Below, in pieces: positions 9,224-18,580 of a stretch of DNA of 64,000 nt. Numbering within the stretch: the stretch's first letter is position 1; the number at the start of each line of letters is the position of its first letter. Under the pieces are notes generated by a model. It was given only the letters and a program-made list of their open reading frames with translations, was not told the origin of the DNA and made no database searches. Source of the DNA: CAKSQF01 sp963628435 (GTDB lineage Bacteria > Bacillota > Clostridia > Oscillospirales > CAG-272); the NCBI GenBank assembly GCA_963628435.1, contig CAVGEY010000002.1:1-64000 (forward strand), written 5' to 3'. A program made the position numbers and the translations under genes.

Positions 9224-10156
9224 ATGAAACTATCGGCAATAGACATCGGCTCAAACACGGTGAAAATTTCGGTTTTCGATTATGACGGAAAGAATCTGAC
9301 CGAAGTCACGCGCAATACCATTCCCGCCGGACTTATAGGGCATATCGAAAACGGCAGACTTACCGACAGAGGTCTTGAAATTCTCGAGGACTCTCTCACG
9401 AGGCTCGGAAATTTCGCATCGGATGCCGGGTGCGAGCGAGGCAGCATATATTCGTTTGCAACCGCTTCGCTGCGTGCGCTCTCCGATTTCGAAAAAATAA
9501 AATCGAGGGTGCTCGAGGATGTGGGATATTCGATTGAGCTTCTTTCGGGAGACACCGAGGCAGAACTGACTTTCGACGCCCTGATGTCGTCGACCGACTG
9601 TTCACGCGGTATTCTGCTCGACATGGGCGGAGGCTCGACCGAGGTTATTTCATTCAGCGGAGGAAAAGCCGATTTTTCGGTTTCGCTTCCGTTCGGCGCG
9701 CTCACCCTGTTTCGAATGTTCGTAAAAAACATTCTGCCGACTGCCGACGAATACAAAACAATCTTCGACTATTCACGGGAAATGTTTGAAAAGGCGGGGT
9801 TTATCGGCGGTACACCGCTTCCGCTGTATATAAACGGCGGTTCGGGACGGGCGCTCGCCTATCTTCATTCGGTTTTATCGGGCGGCGCCGAGACATCGCC
9901 ATCGCTGCCCTATATTCTGACAAAAGAAAATCTTTTGAAAATCGAGGAGGGCGGATGCGAGTGCGATCCGCTTATCAAGCAGACGCTGCTCCGAATTCTC
10001 CCGACACGCATCCACACGGTTATACCCGCCGCCGCCGCGATTCTTTCGCTGATGGATATTACGGGCGGAGATAAAATCACGGTTACCGAGGCGGCAATCC
10101 GTGCGAGCTACATTAAATCGATATTAAATCGAAAAGAAGGAATCAACACAAAATGA
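9224..10156 (+). CDS. Ppx/GppA family phosphatase (short form)
   Basis: A sugar kinase/actin-fold phosphatase that probably splits polyphosphate or pppGpp. The N-terminal motif AIDIGSNTVKISVFDYD and the second phosphate-binding motif LLDMGGGSTEVISF are diagnostic, and SGDTEAELTFDALM covers the catalytic Glu region. It has 310 residues, so it consists of the two actin-like domains only and lacks the C-terminal HD-like domains of E. coli Ppx, as in many Firmicutes and Actinobacteria. Its stop overlaps the start of the TrmH-type methylase by four bases (ATGA), which implies translational coupling. Substrate choice between polyphosphate and pppGpp cannot be read from the sequence. Confidence 0.9.
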   Translation: MKLSAIDIGSNTVKISVFDYDGKNLTEVTRNTIPAGLIGHIENGRLTDRGLEILEDSLTRLGNFASDAGCERGSIYSFATASLRALSDFEKIKSRVLEDVGYSIELLSGDTEAELTFDALMSSTDCSRGILLDMGGGSTEVISFSGGKADFSVSLPFGALTLFRMFVKNILPTADEYKTIFDYSREMFEKAGFIGGTPLPLYINGGSGRALAYLHSVLSGGAETSPSLPYILTKENLLKIEEGGCECDPLIKQTLLRILPTRIHTVIPAAAAILSLMDITGGDKITVTEAAIRASYIKSILNRKEGINTK

Positions 10157-10944
10157 ACGGTTTTCCGACAGAAAAAGCGGAAATTTTCCCCGATTACGAC
10201 CTGATGGAAGGAATGATATCATTCAGAAGTGCGGTCGGCGGGATAAGGTCGGGAATCTCCGACAGAAAAATCGAGAAGGTATGGTTTGACCGCGAAAAAA
10301 CGAGGCAGAACGGGCGTCATCTCTCGTTTATCCGTGCCATGAGTCATGAGCTCGGTTTTGAAATAGAATATGCCGACAGATCGGAAATAGATTCTCTGGC
10401 ATCGGGTTCAAGTCACGGAGGAATAATCGCGCGCTGCACAAAAAGGCATCTCCATCCGATCTCTGTCGGCGACATCGAAAAGTGCGGAATATATTATCTG
10501 CTTGACGGTATCGAAGATCCCTACAATTTCGGCTACTCTCTCCGCTCGCTTTACGCGTCGGGTGCCGACGGAATCATTCTGCCGAGGCGGACATCTGTCG
10601 ACTCCGCCGCAACCGTCTGCCGATCGTCGGCGGGGGCATCCGAACTTATGAAAATTTATACCTGTGATTCGGAAAACATCGTCGGACTGTTCAAATCGGC
10701 AGGATACCGCGTTGCATGTGCAGACGCCGACAACGCTTTGTCGATGTGGGATGCCGATTTGACGGCCCCGCTGCTTCTCATAATCGGCGGAGAAAAAAGA
10801 GGCATATCCTCCGAAATATCTTCGGCCGCCGATTTCACGGTAAAAATCGAATACGGCAGAGATTTTCCGCTTGCGCTGTCGGCGGCATCGGCGGCAACCG
10901 TTCTCGGATTTGAAATACTTCGACAAAACAGAAATAAAACATAA
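10153..10944 (+). CDS. TrmH/SpoU family RNA 2'-O-methyltransferase
   Basis: A SPOUT-fold methylase that transfers a methyl group to a ribose 2'-O of rRNA or tRNA. An N-terminal substrate-binding region covers about residues 1-100 (KIEKVWFDREKTRQNGRH; SSHGGIIARCTKR). The catalytic domain follows with motif 1 LLDGIEDPYNFGYSLRS, motif 2 LLLIIGGEKRGIS and motif 3 LPLALSAASAATVLGFEI. Motif 3 is divergent: the usual SLNVSVA Asn is not evident. Similarity is to the RlmB group, but the exact nucleotide target is unknown. It overlaps the Ppx/GppA gene by four bases and is followed by a strong terminator. Confidence 0.87.
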   Translation: MNGFPTEKAEIFPDYDLMEGMISFRSAVGGIRSGISDRKIEKVWFDREKTRQNGRHLSFIRAMSHELGFEIEYADRSEIDSLASGSSHGGIIARCTKRHLHPISVGDIEKCGIYYLLDGIEDPYNFGYSLRSLYASGADGIILPRRTSVDSAATVCRSSAGASELMKIYTCDSENIVGLFKSAGYRVACADADNALSMWDADLTAPLLLIIGGEKRGISSEISSAADFTVKIEYGRDFPLALSAASAATVLGFEILRQNRNKT

Positions 10945-10970
10945 AAAAACGGGCAATGCCCGTTTTTTTT
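10943..10970. terminator. Bidirectional intrinsic terminator
   Basis: An A-run, then the self-complementary CGGGCAATGCCCG, then eight Ts. It can end both the plus-strand trmH-type transcript and the converging minus-strand ispE transcript. Confidence 0.9.
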
Positions 10971-10986
10971 ATTATGAAAAATGAAC

Positions 10987-11847
10987 TCACATCATCGGAA
11001 AGCACACAAAAGATTCATATCCCGCCGCGTGAAGGCAGTCGCAGGCACGGTCTGCAAGATCGTTATCGGTAAAAATGCCGAAGACCGACGGGCCGCTTCC
11101 GCTCATCATGGCGGCGTGCGCTCCGCAATGATACATAATCTGCTTTGCGGTTCCGACGGCGGGTCTTACGGCAGATACCGTTTTTTCGAAGGCGTTATAC
11201 ATATTATCGCATATTGCCGTTATGTTTTCTCTTGAAAGCGCGGAAATCATTCCGGCGCCGCTTCTTATTCCTTGTGCAACATTCGAGTATGCCTCTGCGG
11301 TGGACACTCCCTCGCCGCCTTTGGCTATGACGATTATTAAGTCGTGCGGAAGTGACCGCACCGGTGTCAGCAGGTCGCCGATCCCCTCGGCACGTGCGGC
11401 GCCCCTCATCATACAGAACGGCACATCCGCGCCTACCGATGCGCCGACTTCATAAAGCTCATAATCGCCGAGCTTTTTCAGCATTTTCTCCATCAGAAGA
11501 AGAACGCCTGCGGCATCGGTCGAGCCGCCCGCAAGTCCGGCGGCAATCGGAATCTGTTTTTCTATATCGATATGCACATCAAGATCGTCGATTCCGGCGG
11601 CTTCCAGATATTTTTTTGCCGCTTTCGCCGCAATATTTGTTTTTTCGTCGCTAAGTGCCGGATTTGTGCAGATTACGCTGACTTTTCCCGCACCGCCGCA
11701 TATTCCGACCGTGACAAGATCGCAGAGATCGACCGCCTGCATCACGCTGTCGATATTATGATAGCCGTCGGGCCTTACACTTCCGACCTCGAGAAAAAGA
11801 TTTATTTTGGCGGGGCAGAATATTTTAGATACTTCCATATACAGCAT
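10987..11847 (-). CDS. ispE: 4-diphosphocytidyl-2-C-methyl-D-erythritol kinase
   Basis: Phosphorylates CDP-methylerythritol in the non-mevalonate isoprenoid pathway. This GHMP kinase shows the N-terminal PAKINLFLEVG motif with RPDGYHNIDSVMQ, the ATP loop PIAAGLAGGSTDAAGVL, VGADVPFCM and the C-terminal MSGSGPSVFGIF. The frame is open upstream to 11874 (MGDCPGCGS), but no ribosome site precedes that ATG. The ATG at 11847 has GGGA about nine bases upstream and is preferred, giving 286 residues; the ATG at 11838 is also possible. It follows the DUF362 gene by about 40 bases on the same strand and is probably co-transcribed. Confidence 0.95.
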   Translation of the reverse strand: MLYMEVSKIFCPAKINLFLEVGSVRPDGYHNIDSVMQAVDLCDLVTVGICGGAGKVSVICTNPALSDEKTNIAAKAAKKYLEAAGIDDLDVHIDIEKQIPIAAGLAGGSTDAAGVLLLMEKMLKKLGDYELYEVGASVGADVPFCMMRGAARAEGIGDLLTPVRSLPHDLIIVIAKGGEGVSTAEAYSNVAQGIRSGAGMISALSRENITAICDNMYNAFEKTVSAVRPAVGTAKQIMYHCGAHAAMMSGSGPSVFGIFTDNDLADRACDCLHAAGYESFVCFPMM

Positions 11848-11887
11848 ACTGCCGCATCCCGGGCAGTCTCCCATAATTTATTACTTT

Positions 11888-13030
11888 TTATTTTATGCTC
11901 GATACGATAAAACTTCTTTTTATCTTCACGGCATCGTGCGGACAAAGCTCCTGACAGCAGAAGCACTTTATGCAGTTTTCGGGATGGATAACCGCTCTTT
12001 TTTTCACGGTATCAAGTGTAATTGTCTTTTTCGGGCAGGAACGCATACATTCGCCGCAGCAGACACATCTTTTCGTATTTATCTGCGGATGCGGCTCGAA
12101 CAGTTTCATAATTCTTGTGTTTGAAAGATAACGCACAAGTCCCTTTCGGCTGTCGGGCGGTACAAAATCGGTAACCCGCACTTTTTCGGGAGATTCGCCC
12201 GAAATCGATATATCGTCTCGGTCGAAAAGTTTTCTTTCCCGTGAAATCGCGACGGTCGGCACGCTTTTTCCGTACATGATAATATCGGCGCAGACCGAAT
12301 CAACCGCAAACGGATTCATACCGGCTATGACAAGTCCGAGTTTTCTCGGCTTGCCGTTGGTCGGGCCGTTGCCTTCCATTGCGACAATCGCATCGACTAT
12401 ATTTATCATTTTCGCGCGCGAATAATGCATTGCGCAGAGATCGACGAGCATTTCGCAAAAATCGTCTACATTCGGAAATCTCGCGTGCATTTCGAGTTTT
12501 TCGGTTCCCGGAATGCTGCCGAAAAGATTTTTTACCGCCGCCGACATGGTTGTCAGTCCGTGTGTTTTGAGTTTTGAAAGATTTATAATCACATCGGCAT
12601 CGGCAATCGGCTTAATTATATTGAAGTTTCTGACGGCGATTCCCTCTTTATAATCAAGGTGAACCGCAGAGCAGTCATAATTCAGCTTTACGGCGTTTTT
12701 CTCAAGTTCGGACACGGCATCGGCTGTCATACATCCCTTATAAATCGAGTGCAGAGCCGCTTCGTTATACGGGCCGGACGGACTTTCGGCGACAGTCACC
12801 GATTTTGCCCCGCGTTCGGCTGCCGCGAGTGCCGCCGCATAAATAAACGACGGATGTGTTGTACCGCCCGCCTGCGGATCCATCTTCCTGACAAAATTCG
12901 GTTTAATCACAACATTTTTACCGCCGAAAAAATCGCCGCCGCATCCGAGCCTGTCGAACAGTTCGCGAAAATTTTCAAGCGCCGCTTCTTTATCATAGGT
13001 TTCCGATTTTGTTATACATACGGTTGTCAT
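11888..13030 (-). CDS. DUF362 domain protein with C-terminal 2[4Fe-4S] ferredoxin
   Basis: A 380-residue iron-sulfur protein of unknown reaction. The first about 310 residues are a DUF362 domain (KNVVIKPNFV; TTHPSFIYAAALAAAERGA; INLSKLKTHGLTTMSAAVKN; GNGPTNGKPRKLGLVIAGMN). The C-terminus has two Cys clusters, CVCCGECMRSCP and CIKCFCCQELCP, typical of bacterial-type ferredoxins. Such proteins are common in anaerobes and are thought to take part in electron transfer; that is family knowledge, not seen here. It heads a two-gene unit with ispE, whose pathway uses iron-sulfur enzymes, so an electron-supply role is a guess. A promoter lies at 13067-13095. Confidence 0.93.
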   Translation of the reverse strand: MTTVCITKSETYDKEAALENFRELFDRLGCGGDFFGGKNVVIKPNFVRKMDPQAGGTTHPSFIYAAALAAAERGAKSVTVAESPSGPYNEAALHSIYKGCMTADAVSELEKNAVKLNYDCSAVHLDYKEGIAVRNFNIIKPIADADVIINLSKLKTHGLTTMSAAVKNLFGSIPGTEKLEMHARFPNVDDFCEMLVDLCAMHYSRAKMINIVDAIVAMEGNGPTNGKPRKLGLVIAGMNPFAVDSVCADIIMYGKSVPTVAISRERKLFDRDDISISGESPEKVRVTDFVPPDSRKGLVRYLSNTRIMKLFEPHPQINTKRCVCCGECMRSCPKKTITLDTVKKRAVIHPENCIKCFCCQELCPHDAVKIKRSFIVSSIK

Positions 13031-13066
13031 ATCAAATATCTTACGTCTTTCTCTTTTGTTTGAATC

Positions 13067-13095
13067 ATTCTAACACATTTGGAAAAAAAAAACAA
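13067..13095 (-). promoter_or_regulatory. Promoter of DUF362-ispE
   Basis: On the minus strand TTGTTT (13090-13095) and TAGAAT (13067-13072) are 17 bases apart, 37 bases upstream of the ATG. Confidence 0.6.
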
Positions 13096-13113
13096 TAGAT
13101 TTTCATATTTCAC

Positions 13114-13142
13114 TTGATTTGCGGCACCGCTTGATGTAAAAT
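13114..13142 (+). promoter_or_regulatory. Promoter of the AI-2E family transporter gene
   Basis: TTGATT (13114-13119) and TAAAAT (13137-13142) are 17 bases apart, about 60 bases before the ATG at 13201. Confidence 0.68.
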
Positions 13143-13200
13143 ATAATTGCAGAGTGGAATATGGTTTACATGAAATATTAACTGCGGAGGTTTCAGCCGA

Positions 13201-14610
13201 ATGAAGAAAAACAAAAAGTATTCAACAATCGCCTTTTATGCATGTCTTGTGGTCCTTTTCGCCGTGGTATGCGTATATTTTCTTCTCGGAATCGACAAAA
13301 ACAGATATTCCGATCTGTTCTCGAAAATTCAGAACATTCTCCTGAAGCTGCTGATCGGCGCCGTGGTTGCCTACATTCTCAATCCGATTGTGAATTTCTT
13401 CGAGCATTGGGTTTTCGTCAAGAGGTCGGAACGGCACATCATAATCGACCGCAGAAAGCTTGCCAGGGCAAAAGGTGAAAACATGTCGCTTGTTCAAATG
13501 TTTGACGAAGCGGGCAAGCTGTATGAAATTCACCGCCGTGAAGATTATGAGGCGGCAGTCGAAAAATTCAAAGCAGACGAAAAAAAGAACAAAAAAAGAG
13601 GTATTTTCAAGAAGAAAGAACCGATTCTCAAGCTGCATCCGCTCAGATGGCTGTCTGTTCTCTGTACCATGCTGCTTTTCCTCGGTGTCATCACACTTCT
13701 TGTCTGGGCGGTCGCTCCGCAGATTTCGCAGACCATCACCGATCTTGTGGGACGCCTTACCGTTTTTTCACGCACAGCCTATGACCACATACAGAAAATT
13801 TCCGAAAACGAAATGATCGCCGATATAATAACCTCGCTCGGAGACAACGGAATAGATGTCGCGGCAAAACTGCGCGAAATGAGCAACTCGCTGATTGATT
13901 TGCTGAACAAGACGCCCGAACTCATATTCAACTTCGTTTCATCTCTCTGGCAGGGATTATACAGTTCTCTTATCGGTCTTATCTTCGCCGTTTACTTCCT
14001 TTTCTCGAAAGAATTGCTGCTCTCGCAGTTCAGAACTTTTGTTAACAGTTTCTTTCCCGAAAAAGCCTGCTACTGGATCAAATTTATCGTAAACGATATT
14101 GATGTGAAATTCGGAAAATTCATTGAGGGCAAGCTGATAGACTCACTTATTATCGGACTTCTGTCATTTGTCGTGTTCGTTATTTTCCGGCTGCCGTATC
14201 CGGCGATGATTGCGCTTATTGTCGGTGTGACAAATGTCATTCCGTTCTTCGGACCGTTTATGGGTGCGATTCCGTCTGCGGCAATCATACTGATTACCGA
14301 ACCGAATAAGACGATTCTGTTTATAATTCTCATAATCATAATCCAGCAGCTTGACGGAAATCTTATCGGGCCGTATATTCTCGGCGACTCGCTTGAGCTT
14401 CCTCCCGTCTGGATTATGGCATCGATTATCATAATGGGCGGATTGTTCGGATTCTTCGGAATGTTCTTCGGTGTTCCGATTTTCGCGGTAATCCTTACAC
14501 TCGTCAAAGAAATGGCATCCATTTCCCGAAAGAAAAAAGAAGCGAGGGCAGCCGCATCATCGGCAGAGCAAATCGATGATTTGCCGGATGACAAGGATAT
14601 ATTATCATAA
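13201..14610 (+). CDS. AI-2E family (PerM-like) transporter
   Basis: A polytopic membrane protein of 469 residues from the family that includes TqsA, YdgG and PerM. Two N-terminal membrane segments (STIAFYACLVVLFAVVCVYF; LLIGAVVAYILNPIVNFFEH) are followed by an unusually long charged insert (about residues 75-140, rich in Lys and Glu, with FKADEKKNKKRGIFKKKE). The rest is the family core with LIIGLLSFVVFVIFRLPYPA, VTNVIPFFGPFMGAIPSA and QQLDGNLIGPYILGDSLELP. GGAGG lies nine bases before the ATG. The substrate is unknown; family members are proposed to export signals or act as antiporters. Two hairpins follow. Confidence 0.92.
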   Translation: MKKNKKYSTIAFYACLVVLFAVVCVYFLLGIDKNRYSDLFSKIQNILLKLLIGAVVAYILNPIVNFFEHWVFVKRSERHIIIDRRKLARAKGENMSLVQMFDEAGKLYEIHRREDYEAAVEKFKADEKKNKKRGIFKKKEPILKLHPLRWLSVLCTMLLFLGVITLLVWAVAPQISQTITDLVGRLTVFSRTAYDHIQKISENEMIADIITSLGDNGIDVAAKLREMSNSLIDLLNKTPELIFNFVSSLWQGLYSSLIGLIFAVYFLFSKELLLSQFRTFVNSFFPEKACYWIKFIVNDIDVKFGKFIEGKLIDSLIIGLLSFVVFVIFRLPYPAMIALIVGVTNVIPFFGPFMGAIPSAAIILITEPNKTILFIILIIIIQQLDGNLIGPYILGDSLELPPVWIMASIIIMGGLFGFFGMFFGVPIFAVILTLVKEMASISRKKKEARAAASSAEQIDDLPDDKDILS

Positions 14611-14630
14611 TCGGATACATCGGTAATCTG

Positions 14631-14660
14631 ACCGCCGGCATTTTTGTCGGCGGTTATTTT
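14631..14660 (+). terminator. Terminator after the AI-2E family gene
   Basis: ACCGCCGGC and GTCGGCGGT pair with one mismatch around an ATTTTT loop and are followed by TATTTTTC. Confidence 0.75.
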
Positions 14661-14705
14661 TCGGCATGGATAATTCCGACGAAGGAGATGTTCTCTATAC
14701 CGAAA

Positions 14706-14770
14706 AAGCAGATGCGCACCATCGGTACGCATCTGCTTTTGCTTTTTGTTTAATACGGTAAAACCGTATT
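14706..14770. terminator. Two convergent hairpins between the transporter and M16C genes
   Basis: AAGCAGATGCG (14706-14716) pairs with CGCATCTGCTT (14728-14738) followed by T-rich sequence. Nearer the M16C stop, AATACGGT and ACCGTATT (14752-14770) form a small hairpin. Both can act on converging transcripts. Confidence 0.75.
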
Positions 14771-14784
14771 CTCCAACACTTAAA

Positions 14785-17691
14785 TCAAAGATCCGACTGA
14801 ATCGGGAACAGGTCTCCCGCCTCGGCAATCTTATCTTTATTACCGACAACGGCACAGAGATTCTTTTCGGCAAGCGGCTTTATGAGTTCGGCCATCTTCT
14901 CGATATCCTCGGATGTGGTTGACAAAGCCTCGGCTTTGCTTGCACGGCGCATTTCGTTCGAATATCCTTCGAAATAATTTCTTCTGGCGAGCGCGCCGAT
15001 ATCTTTGGGGCAGAGCGGACGCTCGTATGCGGCTGCCGTGGATATAACATATTTCTCGATATCGGGTACTTTTTTCGCAAAGCCGTCAAGATATTCAAGC
15101 GTTTTATCGTATGTATCGAGGGTATTCTTTACACTCGGATCGCGATATGATGTGAACATCGCATTTTTGCTGCGCGTAACGCCGAAGTTGACGCCATACG
15201 CGCCGCCGCGTACTCTGACCTGATTCCAGAGCCAATCGAGCGAGAGAATCTTTGACAAAACGCTCATCTTACCGCTGAATTTAATTTCGGTGCCGTCGAA
15301 GTTAAATCCTTTTGCGACATAGTTTACGCCTGCCGGAATTATGAACGCCTCGTTGCCCTTATATTCGGGAGCGAGCGTATAATGTTTACCTGTTCCGCCT
15401 CCGATTCTGAACTCGGGCTCGGCAGCCTCGAACGACGCTACCGCAGAGCCCTCGCCTGTGATTCCGACGGTGAGGTTGTCAAAATTCAGCTCACGGGCAA
15501 CGGCATCAAAGCCCTCTTTAATCTTATCGAACGACGAATCAAAATCGGCGCAGAGTTCGGACAGGAATCCGTAAAATCCGATTCCGCCGATTAAATCGTT
15601 ATACGCGCCTTCCGATGTGCAGTAGGAGCTTACTCTGCCGGATGCATAGCGGTCACCGCGCTGCATAATCGACATCTGCATCATACTCTTTGACTGGAAG
15701 AGGATATTTTTGACTTCTTCCTTATCAATCTTCGAGTGTCCGACGATTTCGGAAACAAGTGCGAGCGCATTATTCATATTGCCCTCGAGCATACTCGAGC
15801 CGACCGTAAACATAAATTTCACATTCCCGATGTCGTTCACGGGGGTATATGTGCCGGTTTCGGCTTCGAAAGAGCCGAGGCAGGTCTTTATCTCGGTATC
15901 AAGTTCCGCCGCATTATATTTTTCGGTTGAAATCTGTCCGAGCAGTTCGGCATAGAGCGATGCGTACGGGATATATTCGGGAGCAAGACCGGAAAGGTCG
16001 AAATAATAATTCACGTAGGCGATTTTCTTGGTGAAGACATCGGTAACGAGCATCGGTCTGCCGCGATAGCTGTCAACATCGCAGGGCAGCTCGGTAACAT
16101 TCGGCCCGACATCGCCGAGCGAGAGTTTCGGCAGGGTTGCGAGTCCTTCGGGAGTATCTTCGGCTGTCTGATATTCGACGAGCTTACGGTTTTTCTCAAC
16201 AACCCCAAGCAGTTCCTCTTCGGTGAGGCTCTCCCTGTATTTCGCAACTCTTTCCTCCTCGACTTTTGCCTGCTCTGCGGCAACCGTCTTTGAAGGATTC
16301 ATAAGAGCAACGGTCATATGATCGCTGTTCAGTATATATTTTTCGATAAGGTCCTCGAAATATCTGCCCTCTGCGCCCTTCTTGATATTTTTCAGCGCTT
16401 CCTCATACTCGATATAGATTGCGGGATCGCCGCCGTACAGCCAGCTCGACATAATATCAAGATTGTAAAGCAGACCTGCGGGCATACTTCCCTGCTTACC
16501 CTCGCGGAGTTTGAACTCGGTCTGATTGATTTCGGCGTTGAGAAGTTTCTTATCGATGCCGTCTTTTACGAGTTTTTCAAGGACCGATCTTACGAGTTTT
16601 ACAAACTCGTCTTTCTTTTCGGGGTTGGTTTTACGCAGTTCGAAGATTATGTGGGGCTGAGCTACTCCGTCAAAGATAAATGCCCACAGATCCTCGCCGA
16701 GTCCGCTTTCGAGCACCGCTTTTTTCAGCGGAGATTCGTTTGTGGACGCGAGAACAGACATAAGAATATCGAATGCGAGTATTTTCTCGCGCTCTGAATA
16801 ATCGCCGACTACCGATGCGAGAGCGATATAGCTGTTATTCTCCTCGCTGTCGCTGTCGGATATCGAATAAACTCCGCACGCGTCGGTATTGACAACCGGT
16901 TTCTGCATCGGAATTTCAATGAAATTGCCGGTACGGGTGAATTTGGAGAGATATTCCCTGTCTATATATTCAAGGCGCTCGACAACATCCATATTGCCGT
17001 AAAGGAACATAAACGAGTTTTCGGGGTGATAATATTTTTTATGAGCGGCAACAAACTGCTCATAGGTAAGATCGGGGATTACCGCAGGATCGCCGCCCGA
17101 AGAATGACGGTAGAGAGTATCCGGGAAGAGTGACTTTTCGATAAGCATTTCTATCTGCGTATCGACCGACGAATAGGATCCCTTCATCTCGTTGAATACG
17201 ACGCCGCGCAGCGACATCGGGCCGTCTTTATCCTCGATTTCGTAATGCCAGCCCTCCTGCATGAATATCTCTTCATGCTTATAGACATTCGGAGCGAATA
17301 CCGCATCAAGATAGACACCCATAAGGTTTGCGAAATCCTTGTCATTGCAGCTTGCAACCGGATAGCCTGTCTTATCGGGGAAAGTAAAAGCGTTAAGGAA
17401 GGTAGCCATCGAGCCTTTAAGCAAATCGACGAACGGCTCTTTCACGGGGTAGCGGTCGGAGCCGCAGAGAACCGAGTGTTCGATAATATGGAAAACGCCG
17501 GTGCTGTCTTCGGGAATGGTCTTAAACATTACCGAGAAAACCTTGTTGTCATCATTGCAGTCGAGATAGAGCATCTTCGCGCCCGACTTTATGTGTTCAA
17601 GTTCGAAAAGGTTTGCGCTGACCTCTTCCACATATCTGATTCTGTCTACGCGGAATCCGCCGTAGACCTTGTTAAGTTCGAGTTTTGACAC
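14785..17691 (-). CDS. M16C family zinc metallopeptidase (PreP/Cym1-like)
   Basis: A 968-residue peptidase expected to degrade short peptides inside a closed chamber. The inverted zinc motif HxxEH is seen as HIIEH (about residues 67-71), with the downstream Glu region GVVFNEMKGSYSSVDTQIE. The length and the MPAGLLYNLDIMSSWLYGGDP and VRVRGGAYGVNFGV segments match the presequence protease group (four homologous domains in one chain). No signal peptide is visible, so it is cytosolic. The start is GTG at 17691, with AAAGGATG about ten bases upstream. It is monocistronic, with a consensus promoter at 17763-17791. Confidence 0.94.
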   Translation of the reverse strand: MSKLELNKVYGGFRVDRIRYVEEVSANLFELEHIKSGAKMLYLDCNDDNKVFSVMFKTIPEDSTGVFHIIEHSVLCGSDRYPVKEPFVDLLKGSMATFLNAFTFPDKTGYPVASCNDKDFANLMGVYLDAVFAPNVYKHEEIFMQEGWHYEIEDKDGPMSLRGVVFNEMKGSYSSVDTQIEMLIEKSLFPDTLYRHSSGGDPAVIPDLTYEQFVAAHKKYYHPENSFMFLYGNMDVVERLEYIDREYLSKFTRTGNFIEIPMQKPVVNTDACGVYSISDSDSEENNSYIALASVVGDYSEREKILAFDILMSVLASTNESPLKKAVLESGLGEDLWAFIFDGVAQPHIIFELRKTNPEKKDEFVKLVRSVLEKLVKDGIDKKLLNAEINQTEFKLREGKQGSMPAGLLYNLDIMSSWLYGGDPAIYIEYEEALKNIKKGAEGRYFEDLIEKYILNSDHMTVALMNPSKTVAAEQAKVEEERVAKYRESLTEEELLGVVEKNRKLVEYQTAEDTPEGLATLPKLSLGDVGPNVTELPCDVDSYRGRPMLVTDVFTKKIAYVNYYFDLSGLAPEYIPYASLYAELLGQISTEKYNAAELDTEIKTCLGSFEAETGTYTPVNDIGNVKFMFTVGSSMLEGNMNNALALVSEIVGHSKIDKEEVKNILFQSKSMMQMSIMQRGDRYASGRVSSYCTSEGAYNDLIGGIGFYGFLSELCADFDSSFDKIKEGFDAVARELNFDNLTVGITGEGSAVASFEAAEPEFRIGGGTGKHYTLAPEYKGNEAFIIPAGVNYVAKGFNFDGTEIKFSGKMSVLSKILSLDWLWNQVRVRGGAYGVNFGVTRSKNAMFTSYRDPSVKNTLDTYDKTLEYLDGFAKKVPDIEKYVISTAAAYERPLCPKDIGALARRNYFEGYSNEMRRASKAEALSTTSEDIEKMAELIKPLAEKNLCAVVGNKDKIAEAGDLFPIQSDL

Positions 17692-17762
17692 TTAAAAATC
17701 ATCCTTTCGTAACGCGTGCGGCCGAAATCGTCCTTTTTCGCGTATTTTTGAATTCACCGAAA

Positions 17763-17791
17763 ATTTTATCATATTATCGCCGCTTTGTCAA
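17763..17791 (-). promoter_or_regulatory. Consensus promoter of the M16C peptidase gene
   Basis: On the minus strand TTGACA (17786-17791) and TAAAAT (17763-17768) are separated by 17 bases, 71 bases upstream of the GTG start. Confidence 0.85.
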
Positions 17792-17845
17792 GCACAATCA
17801 TCCGATTTATCACGCTTTTAACATATCCGAACCGCAAAACGCGAA

Positions 17846-17880
17846 AATGCCGTAATCCGCGTTTTGCGGATCACGGCATT
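17846..17880 (-). terminator. Terminator after the small membrane protein gene
   Basis: AATGCCGTnATCCGC and GCGGATnACGGCATT pair over about 14 bp around a GTTTT loop. It sits directly after the stop of the minus-strand gene at 17888. Confidence 0.75.
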
Positions 17881-17887
17881 ATATTTT

Positions 17888-18427
17888 TTATTTTTCTTCG
17901 GAAAACACATCGAAGCATCGAAAATCCCCGTTCCCGTGTTTTTTTCCGTAGAGATCGAACACAAGCAGGAGAAAATCAACGGCAATGAGTGCGAGATAGC
18001 AAAGCGAGAAAATATCGAGCGCGATTTCATACGAACTGCCCGAGACAAACATCGTTACGGGTTCGGGCGGCAGTTTCAGATACTTACAGAGCAGATCGGA
18101 GCCGAAGGTTTCGGCGGCGAGAAGCGCGACGAACGTAAGATGAAAGCTGAAGAAGAAGCCCGCCGTTCTGACTTTTTCAAGGCTTATCAGATTTGAGCGA
18201 ACCACAAAATAAATCAGCACACCGATAAGGCATATCACGGTATGCAGGCTTTCGCTGTCGCTCACCTTTCCGATAAATCCGTAAACGGTGGTGAAAACCG
18301 ACCACACGAAAACATGCAGAGATACGGCGAGCAGCAGTCCGCAGAAAAATGTCGCGGCGGCCGACGGTCTGCCGACGGTTTTATCTTTTGCTTTTTTATT
18401 CTTTTTTTCTTCTTTTTTTCCGGACAT
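17888..18427 (-). CDS. Four-helix membrane protein of unknown function
   Basis: I do not recognise a family. The start is set at the ATG at 18425-18427, preceded by GGGCGGTGATATA, giving 179 residues. The N-terminus is very basic and disordered (SGKKEEKKNKKAKDKTVGRP). Four hydrophobic stretches follow: FFCGLLLAVSLHVFVWSVF, LHTVICLIGVLIYFVV, AGFFFSFHLTFVALLA and IFSLCYLALIAVDFLLLVF. It lies between the M16C gene and the tyrosine-kinase pair, all on the minus strand but separated by terminators and gaps, so its context says little. Confidence 0.7.
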   Translation of the reverse strand: MSGKKEEKKNKKAKDKTVGRPSAAATFFCGLLLAVSLHVFVWSVFTTVYGFIGKVSDSESLHTVICLIGVLIYFVVRSNLISLEKVRTAGFFFSFHLTFVALLAAETFGSDLLCKYLKLPPEPVTMFVSGSSYEIALDIFSLCYLALIAVDFLLLVFDLYGKKHGNGDFRCFDVFSEEK

Positions 18428-18580
18428 TATATCACCGCCCTGCTTTTTTATTTTATCCTTCTGCGATATATGACAAAGTGAAAAGCGAAAACAATACAAA
18501 AAAATCTATATGTTTACAAAATGTTCACATTTAACTTAAAAGCATGGCACGGAGTGATATTCTCCGTGCCGCTGTGAAAA

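Noticed and set aside
18427..18499. N-terminal extension of the four-helix membrane protein
   Set aside because: The ATG at 18425-18427 has a GGGCGGTGATAT-type ribosome site; the upstream ATG has none.
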